Shown in pieces: positions 12,232 to 21,451 of a stretch of 64,000 nt of DNA (position 1 is the first letter of the stretch; the number at the start of each line of letters is the position of its first letter). The DNA is from Prostheceraeus crozeri (Eukaryota > Platyhelminthes > Polycladida > Euryleptidae): positions 788,538-852,537 of the forward strand of contig CAJQUW010012972.1 of the NCBI GenBank assembly GCA_907163375.1, given 5' to 3'. The position numbers were made by a program, and so were the translations under genes. The notes beneath the pieces are model-generated. The model did no database searches and had not been told where the DNA came from. It saw only the letters and a program-made list of their open reading frames with translations.

Positions 12232-15200
12232 CAGTGGCGTCCCGTGCGCCCAGACCATAGGCCTTCACTCGGCATTGGAATACTATTTCTATACCAGACA
12301 TTTTTTATGTTACAACATTAATTTTCATAAAAGTTGAATTTTTAATAACAATTTCCCGAACATTTTTTAACGCCAAGTGAATGTGTACATGAGAAGTGAT
12401 TGCTCATGTCTCTTAACCGTCTTACTCAAGGAACAGATTACTATATCCCCTCTCTGTCCAGAACACATTTTCTCGAGAAAAAAGGAGGCAAGGTCTACAG
12501 TTTCTTGCGTTTCTCATGGCCGGTCAGCCGCTCACATGTTTGAAATTTTGATGCATTAAAATGTCTTGTGTATTTCTTATTTCTTTCTCTGTAAGCACTT
12601 TCAATTTTATATCAGGTGTTGGCCTACCTTGCTTGACGACTGTCATCTTTTCAGTATATTCCCTTCGGACGAAAGGCGTGGTTATGATCTCATCTGATCT
12701 GCAGTACTAAACATAGCGTCACATCAATCACGTAAAAACAAATTATGGAATTCTGCCGAATCTGGGTGTTCGAGTCAGATGCATTACTCTGCACTCTTTG
12801 GAGAACGCTCATCATCTGATCGCAGTCTTATCTGAACGTCAGCTTCCCTTACTATATTTAGATACCGCGTCAAGTCTGCCTCGATCAAGAATCGCATAGA
12901 ATTTCATTGCAAAAATTGGAGAAGGCAAAGCATTATGTCTATTGGAAAAGTCAATATTGGCGCGGGCGCGTGCACTTACTGCCTCACACGCACAGAACTC
13001 TTTCGCTCTGTCTGAACATCAATGCTCCGTCTGAACACACGACTAGCTTGTGTGTCTAATTGTTCGAAGAAAACAGCTGTGATTCGAGCACGTACTGCAA
13101 AACTGTTCAATGAGGTTGAGCGTGACTTTGAGACGGAAAGCTGTGCACATCTGTCACAAGAAGCTATCGAATTTAAATGAATGATGACACTTTTCATTTT
13201 TATAATTATTGGAAAATTATTTTTGAGGATGCGCCGAAGGCCTCGCAGGTACGGAGAAGACGCCACTGTTGAAAAGGTATATAATTGTATAGGAGGCAGA
13301 ATAAAGCTTTCTGTGGGAAAGCTTCGAAGGCCTGTTGCAGAGATAGGACGGTTCAAATTCTACTTGCTAATGCATGCTAAAGCAATTAGCAGTTTTGGAA
13401 TTTATCTTGCATTGTCAAAGTTACTTCATTCATTCGTGATGATAAATAAATGCAGTGCCGTGGTAACGGGTGTAAAACTAATTGTAAATTGAATGGCATT
13501 CCCGATATCCCAGTATACCACGTATCAGGAAAATCGCTTCAAGGAAAACGTTGCATTGATTACATTCCAAATACTGTGACAATAAGAAAAAAATGCTCGA
13601 ATCTGCCGGAAACATTGGCCGTCCAGAGGAATTTCCATGACAAGAAAGGGACGCCTTTTTGGACTAAAAGATTCACCATGTGTATTCAGTTGTAATAAGG
13701 CACAACAAATCACGTGAAATCCATGAACGAAACATTCTCAGTTGAAATAGCAGTATCCACTGCAGACGAGTTCGATACATCCGATAAGCGCAATGGCATA
13801 AAGAGATTCATCGAACTGATAAAACTGCTTTTTTAACAATGTTTGGCTGATTCATGATGACTCTATGCAGTTTTCTACAAAAATTGATAAATTTATGAAT
13901 ATACGAGTATGTGTGAAATCATGCATGCGGAAATCTTGTGAATACAGTCGAACCTATCTTATTGCCAATTCAAGGGACCTGCATAAAAATTTGCATTAAC
14001 ACAGGTTTTGCAATAATAGAGGTTACAGACGAAAACACCAATGTACGACGATTTTTTAATTATTACATCCATGCGTTATATCAAAGAAAAAATTTCATGA
14101 ACAATTATTTGATTAGAAAAGAAATCATTAACCTTGGCCTGTGAAAATCTGCGACCTAAATCACGAATGACAGCTGCCTCAAGATCAACAGTATATAATG
14201 CGAGCCTACACTGCTTGCAGTACATGCATATGATGTTAAGGGATAGAACTGTGTATAGAACTCTTACATGCCTGCCCTTTATGCCTGCATGTACAAAGTA
14301 TTGTCGGTTCATTACGCACAGTACCGGTGCGGTATAGTCTTGGTCATATTAATCTTAGGTGAAATCATAATCTCTGCAATGACGTCATTATTGAGGTTAT
14401 CAAATTTTAAGGTTTACAATTGCATGTAGAAAAACGTCCTCAGGCACAGAAGAACTATGACATGGGATACTTTCAATATGCGTGTTGATAAGAATACCTA
14501 TCTCAAGCAGCTTGATATCGAGCTGCAATGAATTATCCAAGTACAGTAATTACAATCGACTAGTGATGTTAACAACTTCACCGAAACATGTAGCATTGCA
14601 TTATACAAAGTGAGGAGGAATTAAGCTTATGCGATGTACAAAATCTACACGTTTATGAATAGGCTGCTTATAATTAAGCTTTGGAAATATAGTCTATGTC
14701 TCTCTCTCTCTCCCCTATAATAAGACTCTTGATTGAGAGAGGTCTTCAATAGCAAGACTGATGCTTGCTTTTTTACCTTGAAGGCTGAGTTTTTATACTT
14801 AACTGATACCTTTGATAGTAGTCATTTCATGATGTGGTGGACGAGTGAAACCTTTGATATGTGATTGCCATGCCACAAATCGGAAATGATAAACATTATG
14901 CTATGAAATTCTTCCTTGTGATCCGAATTCATCTTGGAAAATTAGGCATCCGACTGATGTTTAAAGTTTAATTATACCTTCTGTTCTATCTGATATACCT
15001 GATGAAGAACACACGAAGCAGTCGGATCACAGAACGTTAAAAAAATGGACTCTGATATTTCCAGGGAGTAAACGCTAAATCGCAGGTGCATGGTAAGACA
15101 TCATCGATTTGCACGAGATAGAAAATACATTTTTAAAATAGCTGGTTTGACTTTTTCGCCGTGTTTTCCATCGAGTATCCATCGAAAAATCCACTTTTGG

Positions 15201-15533
15201 TTCTCTGAAAATCAAGACGGAAATCCTGCTGTGGAAGTCATCGGTTCCATATTTTTCGAATGTGGAACATTTTGATTGAATATGAAAATCTCCTGATCTC
15301 CCCCATTCGATTCAGTGACGGTGACAGAGAGCAGATAATTCAAAGGCAACACAAAAATTCGACAAAACCTGCAAAATATTGCAAGTTTATCAGCGTTATG
15401 ATATGCTCCTATCTCTGTAACAGGCCTTCGAAGCTTTCCTGCCTCCTGAACAATTAAAGATATCTAGACCTAATTGGTCAACCTCTGAAGCAAAGTGATG
15501 AATGGAAATGGCCAGAAATGCTAAAGTCTTACT
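12232..15533. other. Gene-free stretch with minor repeats
   Basis: No gene was recognised. A CT microsatellite lies at 14700-14713. A roughly 45-bp segment at 13290-13352 (containing AAAGCTTCGAAGGCCTGTT) recurs in inverted orientation at about 15405-15465, so the pair could bracket an old element of about 2.1 kb. The ORFs here show no family signature. Confidence 0.4.
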
Positions 15534-15539
15534 GGCCTA

Positions 15540-16363
15540 AGTAATGGTCAAAAGACCGTTCCAGGACAGGACACCCATAAAAATAAAAAAAATTGGTATC
15601 TTTAAAAACGACATAAATTCATGAATTTAGTCCCTTTTTCAGGTTTTAAAGACCTGAATTCATGAATTTAGTCCATTCAAAAAGTACCATTTTTTCAAAA
15701 AATGGTATTTTTAAAAACAACATAAATTCATGAATTTGAACCCTTTTTCAGGTTATGAAGACCTAAATTCATAAATTTGGGCGTTTTTAAAAATACCCAG
15801 TTTTTCAAATTTTTCAAAATCTCAAATTTGAGAATTGCAATTTTCACCCTTAAAATCATGACCGTTCCAGGACACCGAAAATCATAAAAGTTGAGAATTT
15901 CAAAATTTGAGAATTACAATCGGGCGAAGCCCTAGAACCTTCGGTTCGATTTTCATTGCTTAAATCATGACCGTTCCAGGACACCGAAAATCATAAAAGT
16001 TAAGAATCTCAAATTTGAGAATTACAATCGGGCGAAGCCCTAGAACCTTCGGTTCGATTTTCATTGCTTAAATCATGACCGTTCTAGGACACCGAAAACC
16101 CGGACACCGAAAAAATCATAAAAGTTGAGAATTTCAAATTCATGAATTTTATCCATCTTTCAGGTTTTTAAAATATATCATGTGACTAAAAATATTTCTT
16201 TAAAAATGGAAGAAACAAAAATGGAAGGAACTTCAGAAATGAATGAAACAAAAATGGAAGGAACAAAAGTGGAAGGAACTTCAGAAATGGAAGAAACAAA
16301 AGTGGAAGGAACTTCAGAAATGGAAGAAACCGCAAGAATATATCCTTCGTTATCTCAATTAAA
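15540..16363 (+). repeat. Left terminal inverted repeat of the Polinton
   Basis: Matches the reverse complement of 34497-35304. As far as I aligned them, the 16-bp length difference comes from one extra 18-bp coding repeat here and a 2-base A-run difference. The TIR is itself repetitive: several ATAAATTCATGAATTT palindromes, a CCATTTTTT/AAAAAATGG stem, and two tandem copies of a roughly 110-bp unit carrying the paired hairpins GGGC-GAA-GCCC and GAACC-TTC-GGTTC (15920-15950 and 16028-16058). Its inner end carries the start of a membrane-protein gene that is complete only at the right end. Confidence 0.93.
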
Positions 16364-16382
16364 CTTTTACGGAGCAGCGTGA
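16182..16382 (+). pseudogene. TIR-borne 5' fragment of the right-end membrane protein gene
   Basis: Translates to the same N-terminus as the 33860-34660 gene (MTKNISLKMEETKMEGTSEM) with one extra SEMEET repeat. It loses identity at 16363, where the TIR ends, and stops after a short unrelated tail. It is a by-product of the TIR extending into the gene, probably with a shared promoter, and is not expected to have the function of the full protein. Confidence 0.85.
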
Positions 16383-16860
16383 CTTCTTTCTTTCTTTCTC
16401 TCTCTCTCTCTCGATCCTGTCTGTTACAGGAATATTGTATTCACAATGACATGCATTCTTTAAAACAATTGCTTGTCTTCAATGAGAATAATTCCCATAT
16501 GCTTTTAATAGAATGACCTTGAACGCAAATGGAAAAATACACCAACTATCGAACCATGTCGACAGCCATATCGACAAACTTTCTGACATCGGCGCGACAG
16601 TTGGTGTATTTTTCCATTCAAGCAATGTCGCATGAATGATTGTTATTGAAACCAAAATGAAGAGAAATGCTCATTCATTTCTCTTCTCTCTCATATGTCT
16701 ATTGTGTTTAGATTGTATTTGTTCTTTTGTTCTCATAGTGTGAATGAGATTTCACAACTCGCATTATGCGCTATTGTCTGTGATTTCCTTCACCCCTATC
16801 AGCTGAAACAATTTTAGCAGCTGCTACACGCTAATTCTTTTGAGAAATGTCTGAAATAGA
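16364..16860. other. Less AT-rich segment inside the Polinton, with a 20-bp inverted repeat
   Basis: Contains a TTTC/TC microsatellite (16384-16413) and a perfect 20-bp inverted repeat: 16528-16547 (AATGGAAAAATACACCAACT) against 16599-16618, around a 51-bp spacer that carries two TCGACA words. Base composition is closer to host flank than to the rest of the element, so it may be a nested insertion or captured host DNA. No coding content. Confidence 0.55.
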
Positions 16861-16876
16861 TTTTATTCCATTTAAA

Positions 16877-17070
16877 ATGAGAAACATTAGAGACATTCTA
16901 AAAATATACAGCAAACAAAACCACATTAAATTTCGATTTAAATGAGATTGCTAAGCAATTGGGAATAAAGAATTTTCACATATTGATGAGTAATGAATTA
17001 CTATTGATAAAAGATGTACGAAACACTAACTCAACTCATACAATGCAACAATGTAACGTTTAAATTTAGA
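16877..17070 (+). pseudogene. Truncated, frameshifted duplicate of the adenain-like protease
   Basis: An ATG at 16877 opens a frame resembling the protease N-terminus. A frameshift near 16915 is needed to continue into a segment with QLGIKNFH and MSNELLLIKD, which parallels QLGIKNFH and MRNELQLIKN of the intact gene at 17312. Similarity ends after about 50 codons, before any catalytic residue. It is a partial tandem duplication about 435 bp upstream of the intact copy. Confidence 0.8.
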
Positions 17071-17096
17071 TTAAATTAAATCATTTCAAAATTGAA

Positions 17097-17275
17097 TAAG
17101 TAGTAAAGAAAGACATCATTAGAGACCAGTTTTAAATCAATACCCCCCCTTCTGACTAAGTAGTAAGGAAAGTCATCATTATAAAAATGTTTTAAATCAA
17201 TACCCCTTCTGACTAAGTAGTAAGGAAAGACATCATTAGAGAACAGTTTTAAATCAATACCCCCCCCTTCTGACT
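17097..17275. repeat. Three tandem copies of a roughly 60-bp repeat upstream of the protease
   Basis: Units start AAGTAGTAARGAAAG.CATCA and end AAATCAATACCCC..TTCTGA, with C-runs of 4 to 7. They lie directly before the protease gene and could hold its upstream control sequences. The unit is not seen elsewhere in the element. Confidence 0.8.
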
Positions 17276-17311
17276 TCTAGGGGTCCCTTAAGAAATTTTT
17301 TTTATTATAAA

Positions 17312-17770
17312 ATGAGCAACATAAATGAGTTTTTGAAATTATATGGAACACAAACGACAACGAATTTCGACCTAAAGAAAATCGCAAATCAATTGGGAAT
17401 AAAGAATTTTCATGTTCTAATGAGAAACGAATTACAATTGATCAAAAATAAGCCAACAGGAACCTTCAGTTCCCGGAACAAAGTTCCATCAATAACTGTA
17501 AATTTCATAACAAATCTTCATACGTCAAATGAAAAAGGTGTACATTGGTCAGCAGGCGTTAAAAATCATCAGCAGAACTATTATTTTGATTCATACGGTT
17601 TGCCCCCTACAAATGAAGTAAAAGAATTACTTGGAACGGGAACATACAATACATTTCAAATTCAAAAACCAGGAACTACCTATTGTGGACAATTATGTTT
17701 ATACGTTTTGTACAAATTACAAAAAGGAGTACCATTTCTAGATATTATGTTAGAATTGAACAATCTATAA
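17312..17770 (+). CDS. Adenain-like cysteine protease (Polinton maturation protease)
   Basis: A 152-residue protein of the C5/Ulp1-like family that in adenoviruses and Polintons cleaves capsid and core precursors during particle maturation. The catalytic triad is visible: His in GVHWSAGV (about residue 77), Asp in YYFDSYGLPP (about 91), and Cys in YCGQLCLYVLY (about 130, after a conserved Gln-rich stretch). The length is typical of short Polinton proteases. The ATG at 17312 follows a T-run/A-run motif shared by most genes of the element. It converges on the integrase gene with only 34 bp between stops, where a small AGC-GAA-GCT hairpin sits (17775-17783). A decayed 5' duplicate lies upstream. 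Confidence 0.9.
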   Translation: MSNINEFLKLYGTQTTTNFDLKKIANQLGIKNFHVLMRNELQLIKNKPTGTFSSRNKVPSITVNFITNLHTSNEKGVHWSAGVKNHQQNYYFDSYGLPPTNEVKELLGTGTYNTFQIQKPGTTYCGQLCLYVLYKLQKGVPFLDIMLELNNL

Positions 17771-17804
17771 CTCAAGCGAAGCTAGCTAAAGCGCCACCTA
17801 AAGG

Positions 17805-19217
17805 TTAAAGCTCTGTTTTCTGTAATTCATTTTGATAAAAACGGCCTCTGATATCCTCATTATCTAAATCTTTAATTTCATAAGTAATCGGATAACTTTG
17901 ATTTATTTTGCAAACTTCAAATATTTCTTTAGTCCAATAGCCAACAAAGCCTTTTTCAAATTTATTCTTATATTTAAATATTCTAACTCTATCTCCAATT
18001 TTAAATTTCGGCTTAAGTTTCTGCAAATTCGGATTACTCTCATTCAAATTATTATTCTCGAATATTTTCTTTCGTACTAGATCAGGGTCGTCAGAAGCAT
18101 TCTTTGGAGTTTCTTCAATACCAGAATGAACTTTATTATTGTACTCATCTACAATTCCTGGTAATATTTTTAACCATTTCTGATTTCTTTGCTCAGTAAA
18201 TTTCTTGAATAATTTATTTTTTAACGTCCGATTGAATCTTTCTATCACTACGGCCTTCCCTGCATTTTCAGTTGAATAAACAGTTTCAAATAATGGTTGA
18301 ACGTTTCGGTTATAAAATTCCGATCCTTTATCAACAAACAATTTTTTTGGCTTTCTATTACTTTCTTTAAAGATTTCTTCAAACGCATATTTAACTGATA
18401 GACCACTTTTATTTTTTAAAGGTTTTACCCAAGCGTATCGTGTATATAAATCTATAACGGTCAATGCGTATTTATAATCAGACTTTGTCCTAGAACCTTC
18501 GGTTCGATCTTTTTCATTCGGCATATGAATAAGATCAGCACTCCAAATATCATCTTTATTAAATACTTTTACTTTCAATAAATATTTAGGCCTTCTATAT
18601 TCCTTGTGGATTTCGGACGCGTAGGTTCGAGCGTTGCTCTCAGAGTTATTAGTTCGAGCGTTGCTCTCAGAGTTATTAGTTCGAGCGTTGCTCTCAGACA
18701 GCTTAGCTGTCGTTTCATTTAAACCCTGTCCGAATAATATTTTAGCTTGTAAAGCTTTCTTAACAAACATTCTTTCAATTCTTTCTCTAAATGTAGGATT
18801 TTGAATACTATCTAATTCTTGAATCATCTTCTTATCAGCTGCATGTCGAGAACTTAGATCATGATTTCGATAAGCTAAATCATGCCTGTAAGCTGCGGCA
18901 TCTACTCTATTTATTGGTTCTTCACCTGGTTTCGGATTATTATTCTCATCTAGTCTTATATCTAATCGAGTTCCTGGACCAGTATATGAATGACCAGGAA
19001 GATGTTTTTCTTTCGAATATTTACTCCAAATAAATCCAGGAAAGTTTTCTAATGTTTTTTGTATGTCACCACCGTAGGTAGTAGCCAAACTTTGTTTGTT
19101 GTCGTTACCTTCATAAATTTTACAATTTGAGTTTTTATTTTTGTTTAATAGATAATTCAATAAATCTAAATTAGAAATTTTTAATTTAGTTAAATTTTCG
19201 GAATTTGTAGAATTCAT
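17805..19217 (-). CDS. Phospholipase A2 domain fused to retroviral-type integrase
   Basis: A 470-residue protein. Residues about 72-130 carry a parvovirus VP1-type PLA2 signature: calcium loop YTGPG (78-82) and catalytic HDLAY (112-116). Such domains open endosomal membranes during virus entry. Residues about 205-335 are an rve integrase core with D228 (WSADLI), D296 (VDKGSEFYN) and E326 (IERFNRTLK). The C-terminus (about 403-467) is an SH3/chromo-like tail (FKIGDRVRIFKYKNKFEKGF) typical of Polinton integrases. The linker is three SESNARTNN repeats made by a 27-bp DNA unit with a GAGC-GTT-GCTC hairpin. Only 29 residues separate D296 and E326, fewer than the roughly 33-35 usual for the family. 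A hairpin-derived insert (EKDRTEGSRTKSD) lies between strands of the core. The frame is uninterrupted. A fused product or a cleavable precursor are both possible. Confidence 0.88.
   Translation of the reverse strand: MNSTNSENLTKLKISNLDLLNYLLNKNKNSNCKIYEGNDNKQSLATTYGGDIQKTLENFPGFIWSKYSKEKHLPGHSYTGPGTRLDIRLDENNNPKPGEEPINRVDAAAYRHDLAYRNHDLSSRHAADKKMIQELDSIQNPTFRERIERMFVKKALQAKILFGQGLNETTAKLSESNARTNNSESNARTNNSESNARTYASEIHKEYRRPKYLLKVKVFNKDDIWSADLIHMPNEKDRTEGSRTKSDYKYALTVIDLYTRYAWVKPLKNKSGLSVKYAFEEIFKESNRKPKKLFVDKGSEFYNRNVQPLFETVYSTENAGKAVVIERFNRTLKNKLFKKFTEQRNQKWLKILPGIVDEYNNKVHSGIEETPKNASDDPDLVRKKIFENNNLNESNPNLQKLKPKFKIGDRVRIFKYKNKFEKGFVGYWTKEIFEVCKINQSYPITYEIKDLDNEDIRGRFYQNELQKTEL
18486..18716. 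repeat. Trinucleotide-loop hairpins inside the integrase gene
   Basis: GAACC-TTC-GGTTC at 18493-18505; GAGC-GTT-GCTC three times in a 27-bp tandem (18629-18639, 18656-18666, 18683-18693); GACAGC-TTA-GCTGTC at 18697-18711. All have perfect stems and three-base loops, and all keep the reading frame open. Confidence 0.85.
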
Positions 19218-19403
19218 TTTAAAAGATAAAAAAAAATTAAAAAGATAAAATAAAATAATTGTTTTACCGAAAAAGGTTCTGAGGTTATTACCTTATCATA
19301 CTAGGACTTAGATATATTCCAGAACCATCTTTAGTTTCTTTAATTTCAATTAAATCATCAACATTGTGGAGAATATTTTTAAGAACTCGTTTTCCTTCAT
19401 CAA
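19218..19403. other. Intergenic, AT-rich
   Basis: Upstream region of the integrase gene, with T- and A-runs directly before its ATG. A 25-codon ORF may exist but I see nothing supportable. Confidence 0.4.
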
Positions 19404-19829
19404 CTAATTAGATTTACTAATAAAATTATCTACTACTCCTTTTCCTTCGGGCGAAGCCCTGGAAGACATCTCCGTTGACCCATGAACCGATGTCCCTTCA
19501 CCCCTAGCAACTTTCTCTAACTCTCTGTTATGACGTTTTTGTTCTTCTAATGCTGCCTTCTCTGATTTATTTTTATTTACTGCTTGGACAATACCAGCTG
19601 TCCCACCTGCAACACTTCCTGCTGCTGCTATGCCACCTATTATTAGAGGAATTAATGGGAGAATCCCGCCATTCTTTTCTTCTTGTAATTGAATATTCTC
19701 TATCATTGGTTTACTTATGTAATACTTTTTTTTATTAATAGTAATAGTTTTAGGGGTATTTTTGTCAACAATATTCCGTAATTTTAATTCAACAGTTTTA
19801 TTATTAATATTACTTTTCGCTTGCGACAT
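19404..19829 (-). CDS. Small virion core-like protein with hydrophobic membrane-active segment
   Basis: 141 residues. A glycine/alanine-rich hydrophobic stretch (about residues 54-85, GGILPLIPLIIGGIAAAGSV) is followed by a basic helix. Polinton and adintovirus genomes carry such small proteins next to the capsid genes, and they are compared with adenovirus core or membrane-lytic proteins (pX, pVI). The role here is inferred from that pattern and from its place between integrase and major capsid genes. Near the C-terminus SSRASPEG is encoded by the recurrent GGGC-GAA-GCCC hairpin (19449-19459). The ATG at 19829 is preceded by the shared T-run/A-run motif. Confidence 0.7.
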   Translation of the reverse strand: MSQAKSNINNKTVELKLRNIVDKNTPKTITINKKKYYISKPMIENIQLQEEKNGGILPLIPLIIGGIAAAGSVAGGTAGIVQAVNKNKSEKAALEEQKRHNRELEKVARGEGTSVHGSTEMSSRASPEGKGVVDNFISKSN

Positions 19830-19839
19830 TTTTAATAAA

Positions 19840-20050
19840 AAAATTTTAAGTTATCAAAAATTTAAATCTATTCTAGTTATGAAAAATTTTAAGTTATCAA
19901 AATTTTTAATCTATTCTAGTTACCAAAAATTTTAAGTTATTCTAGTTATGAAAAATTTTTAAGTTAAGAATTTTTAATCTATTCTAGTTATGAAAAATTT
20001 TAAGTTAAGAATTTTTAATCTATTCTAGTTATGAAAAAATTTTAATTAAT
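19840..20050. repeat. AT-rich tandem repeat between core-like and capsid genes
   Basis: About five imperfect units of 35-45 bp of the form TCTATTCTAGTTATGAAAAA plus TTTTAAGTTA. It occupies nearly all of the spacer upstream of the 19404-19829 gene and downstream of the capsid gene. Possibly a terminator/promoter region, or simply slippage. Confidence 0.8.
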
Positions 20051-21380
20051 TTATTCTAGTCATCTTCCCATTAAGAATTTCAATAGAATATTTTACATCT
20101 TCTAGCAATAAACCATAAGCCATCAATGAAGTTGTGGAATCTTTCTTTTCAATATTAATTGTTACATCACAACCATTTTTAATAATATCTTCAGATTGTG
20201 CACTTAAATCGAAACAGAAAATTGGATATAAATGTCTCCAATCTCCAGGAGTTAATTGTGGTTCAACTCCAAATTCTATACAAAGATTTCGATAAGAATC
20301 ATATCCTTCCATAAATTGATTATTGGTATCATCGAATCTTAATGGATCAATTGGATATCGAGTTTGATTTAATGAAACTTGTAAACTTCGAATTGTATTA
20401 ATATGAAAAATATTATTGTTCTTATCAAAACTTGGAGAATTATTTCTTTGAAATGTTAGTAATAAATATCTTGGAGTATTCGCAGTTCTAGTAAAATGCC
20501 AGTTAAATCTTTGTTCGGAAAAAGTTACTGAACTAGCAGTTCTCTTTAGAAAATTAACTGGAATTGGTTTGTTAGTATTTAATCTTTTTGCAATAGCTGT
20601 TTCAATCTCTAAACTAGGAGTAATATGCTTAATCCACCATTCAAGTCTATCAATTTTTAAATATGCTTTTTTTCCAGTCTTACCAAAAAAGATTAATTCA
20701 TTATTTGCTGTACGATGAATTATTAATTTAAATTTTAACTGATATGATATTTTAACATAATCTAAATATCCGAATAATGGAGACAATGACCAATTTACTG
20801 TTTGCTTACTTTTCTTGTTAAATTCACGTCTTTCTTTATATGCAGTATTGTTTGTTTTATTTAAATGTTTTGCAATATTTTCTACATCTTTCGCAATTCC
20901 TGCGGCATCTGTTCCAGCGTGAGTTAAATCCTCAATAATTATGCCATCATTAGTATCAGGAAACCAACCTTCGATTTCATGCTTTTTATTATTTTCACCA
21001 ATTATTACAAATCTAAGCATTGTATCAATTACACCTGGAGAATCACTTATTGTTTCTATATTTTGAGTTGCAACATCTAAACGCATTTGTGTAAATAATC
21101 TTGGAAAGAAATTATTCTCTAGTGTAATATTATCGGTATCTGGTAATGGTGTTGTAAAATTAGCATCAGAATATAGAGAATATTCACAGTGTAAAAATGA
21201 ATCAGGTAAATATAAATAACTCTGCTGATTATCAACTTCAAAGATTAAATCTCCTCCAGTATTTACTCTACTGGAAGATCCGGGATTCATAGCAATTCTT
21301 ATATAGTCATTCTTTTTTTGATTATAACTGACGAACGGAGGATCGTCTAATCTAAATTTATTTTCGATAAGCGAAGACAT
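20046..21380 (-). CDS. Major capsid protein (double jelly-roll, hexon-like)
   Basis: 444 residues, in the range of Polinton major capsid proteins. I place it in this family by length, by position between small core-like genes, and by segments typical of the family: an N-terminal PPFVSYNQKKNDYIRIAMNP, a strand-rich region with DSFLHCEYSLYSD and NNFFPRLFTQMRLD, and a C-terminal half with repeated beta-strand patterns (PRYLLLTFQRNN, RDLFPIF-like WRHLYPIFCFDLS). It would form the pseudo-hexameric capsomers of the particle. No frame damage. The ATG at 21380 is preceded by TTTTTTATAAAA. This is recognition from sequence features only; a structure-based comparison would settle it. Confidence 0.82.
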   Translation of the reverse strand: MSSLIENKFRLDDPPFVSYNQKKNDYIRIAMNPGSSSRVNTGGDLIFEVDNQQSYLYLPDSFLHCEYSLYSDANFTTPLPDTDNITLENNFFPRLFTQMRLDVATQNIETISDSPGVIDTMLRFVIIGENNKKHEIEGWFPDTNDGIIIEDLTHAGTDAAGIAKDVENIAKHLNKTNNTAYKERREFNKKSKQTVNWSLSPLFGYLDYVKISYQLKFKLIIHRTANNELIFFGKTGKKAYLKIDRLEWWIKHITPSLEIETAIAKRLNTNKPIPVNFLKRTASSVTFSEQRFNWHFTRTANTPRYLLLTFQRNNSPSFDKNNNIFHINTIRSLQVSLNQTRYPIDPLRFDDTNNQFMEGYDSYRNLCIEFGVEPQLTPGDWRHLYPIFCFDLSAQSEDIIKNGCDVTINIEKKDSTTSLMAYGLLLEDVKYSIEILNGKMTRIN

Positions 21381-21451
21381 TTTTATAAAAAATAATTTGA
21401 CTTTTTGTTTTTCTCACAGATAGAAAAAAAATTTTTACTAAAATATAATTT

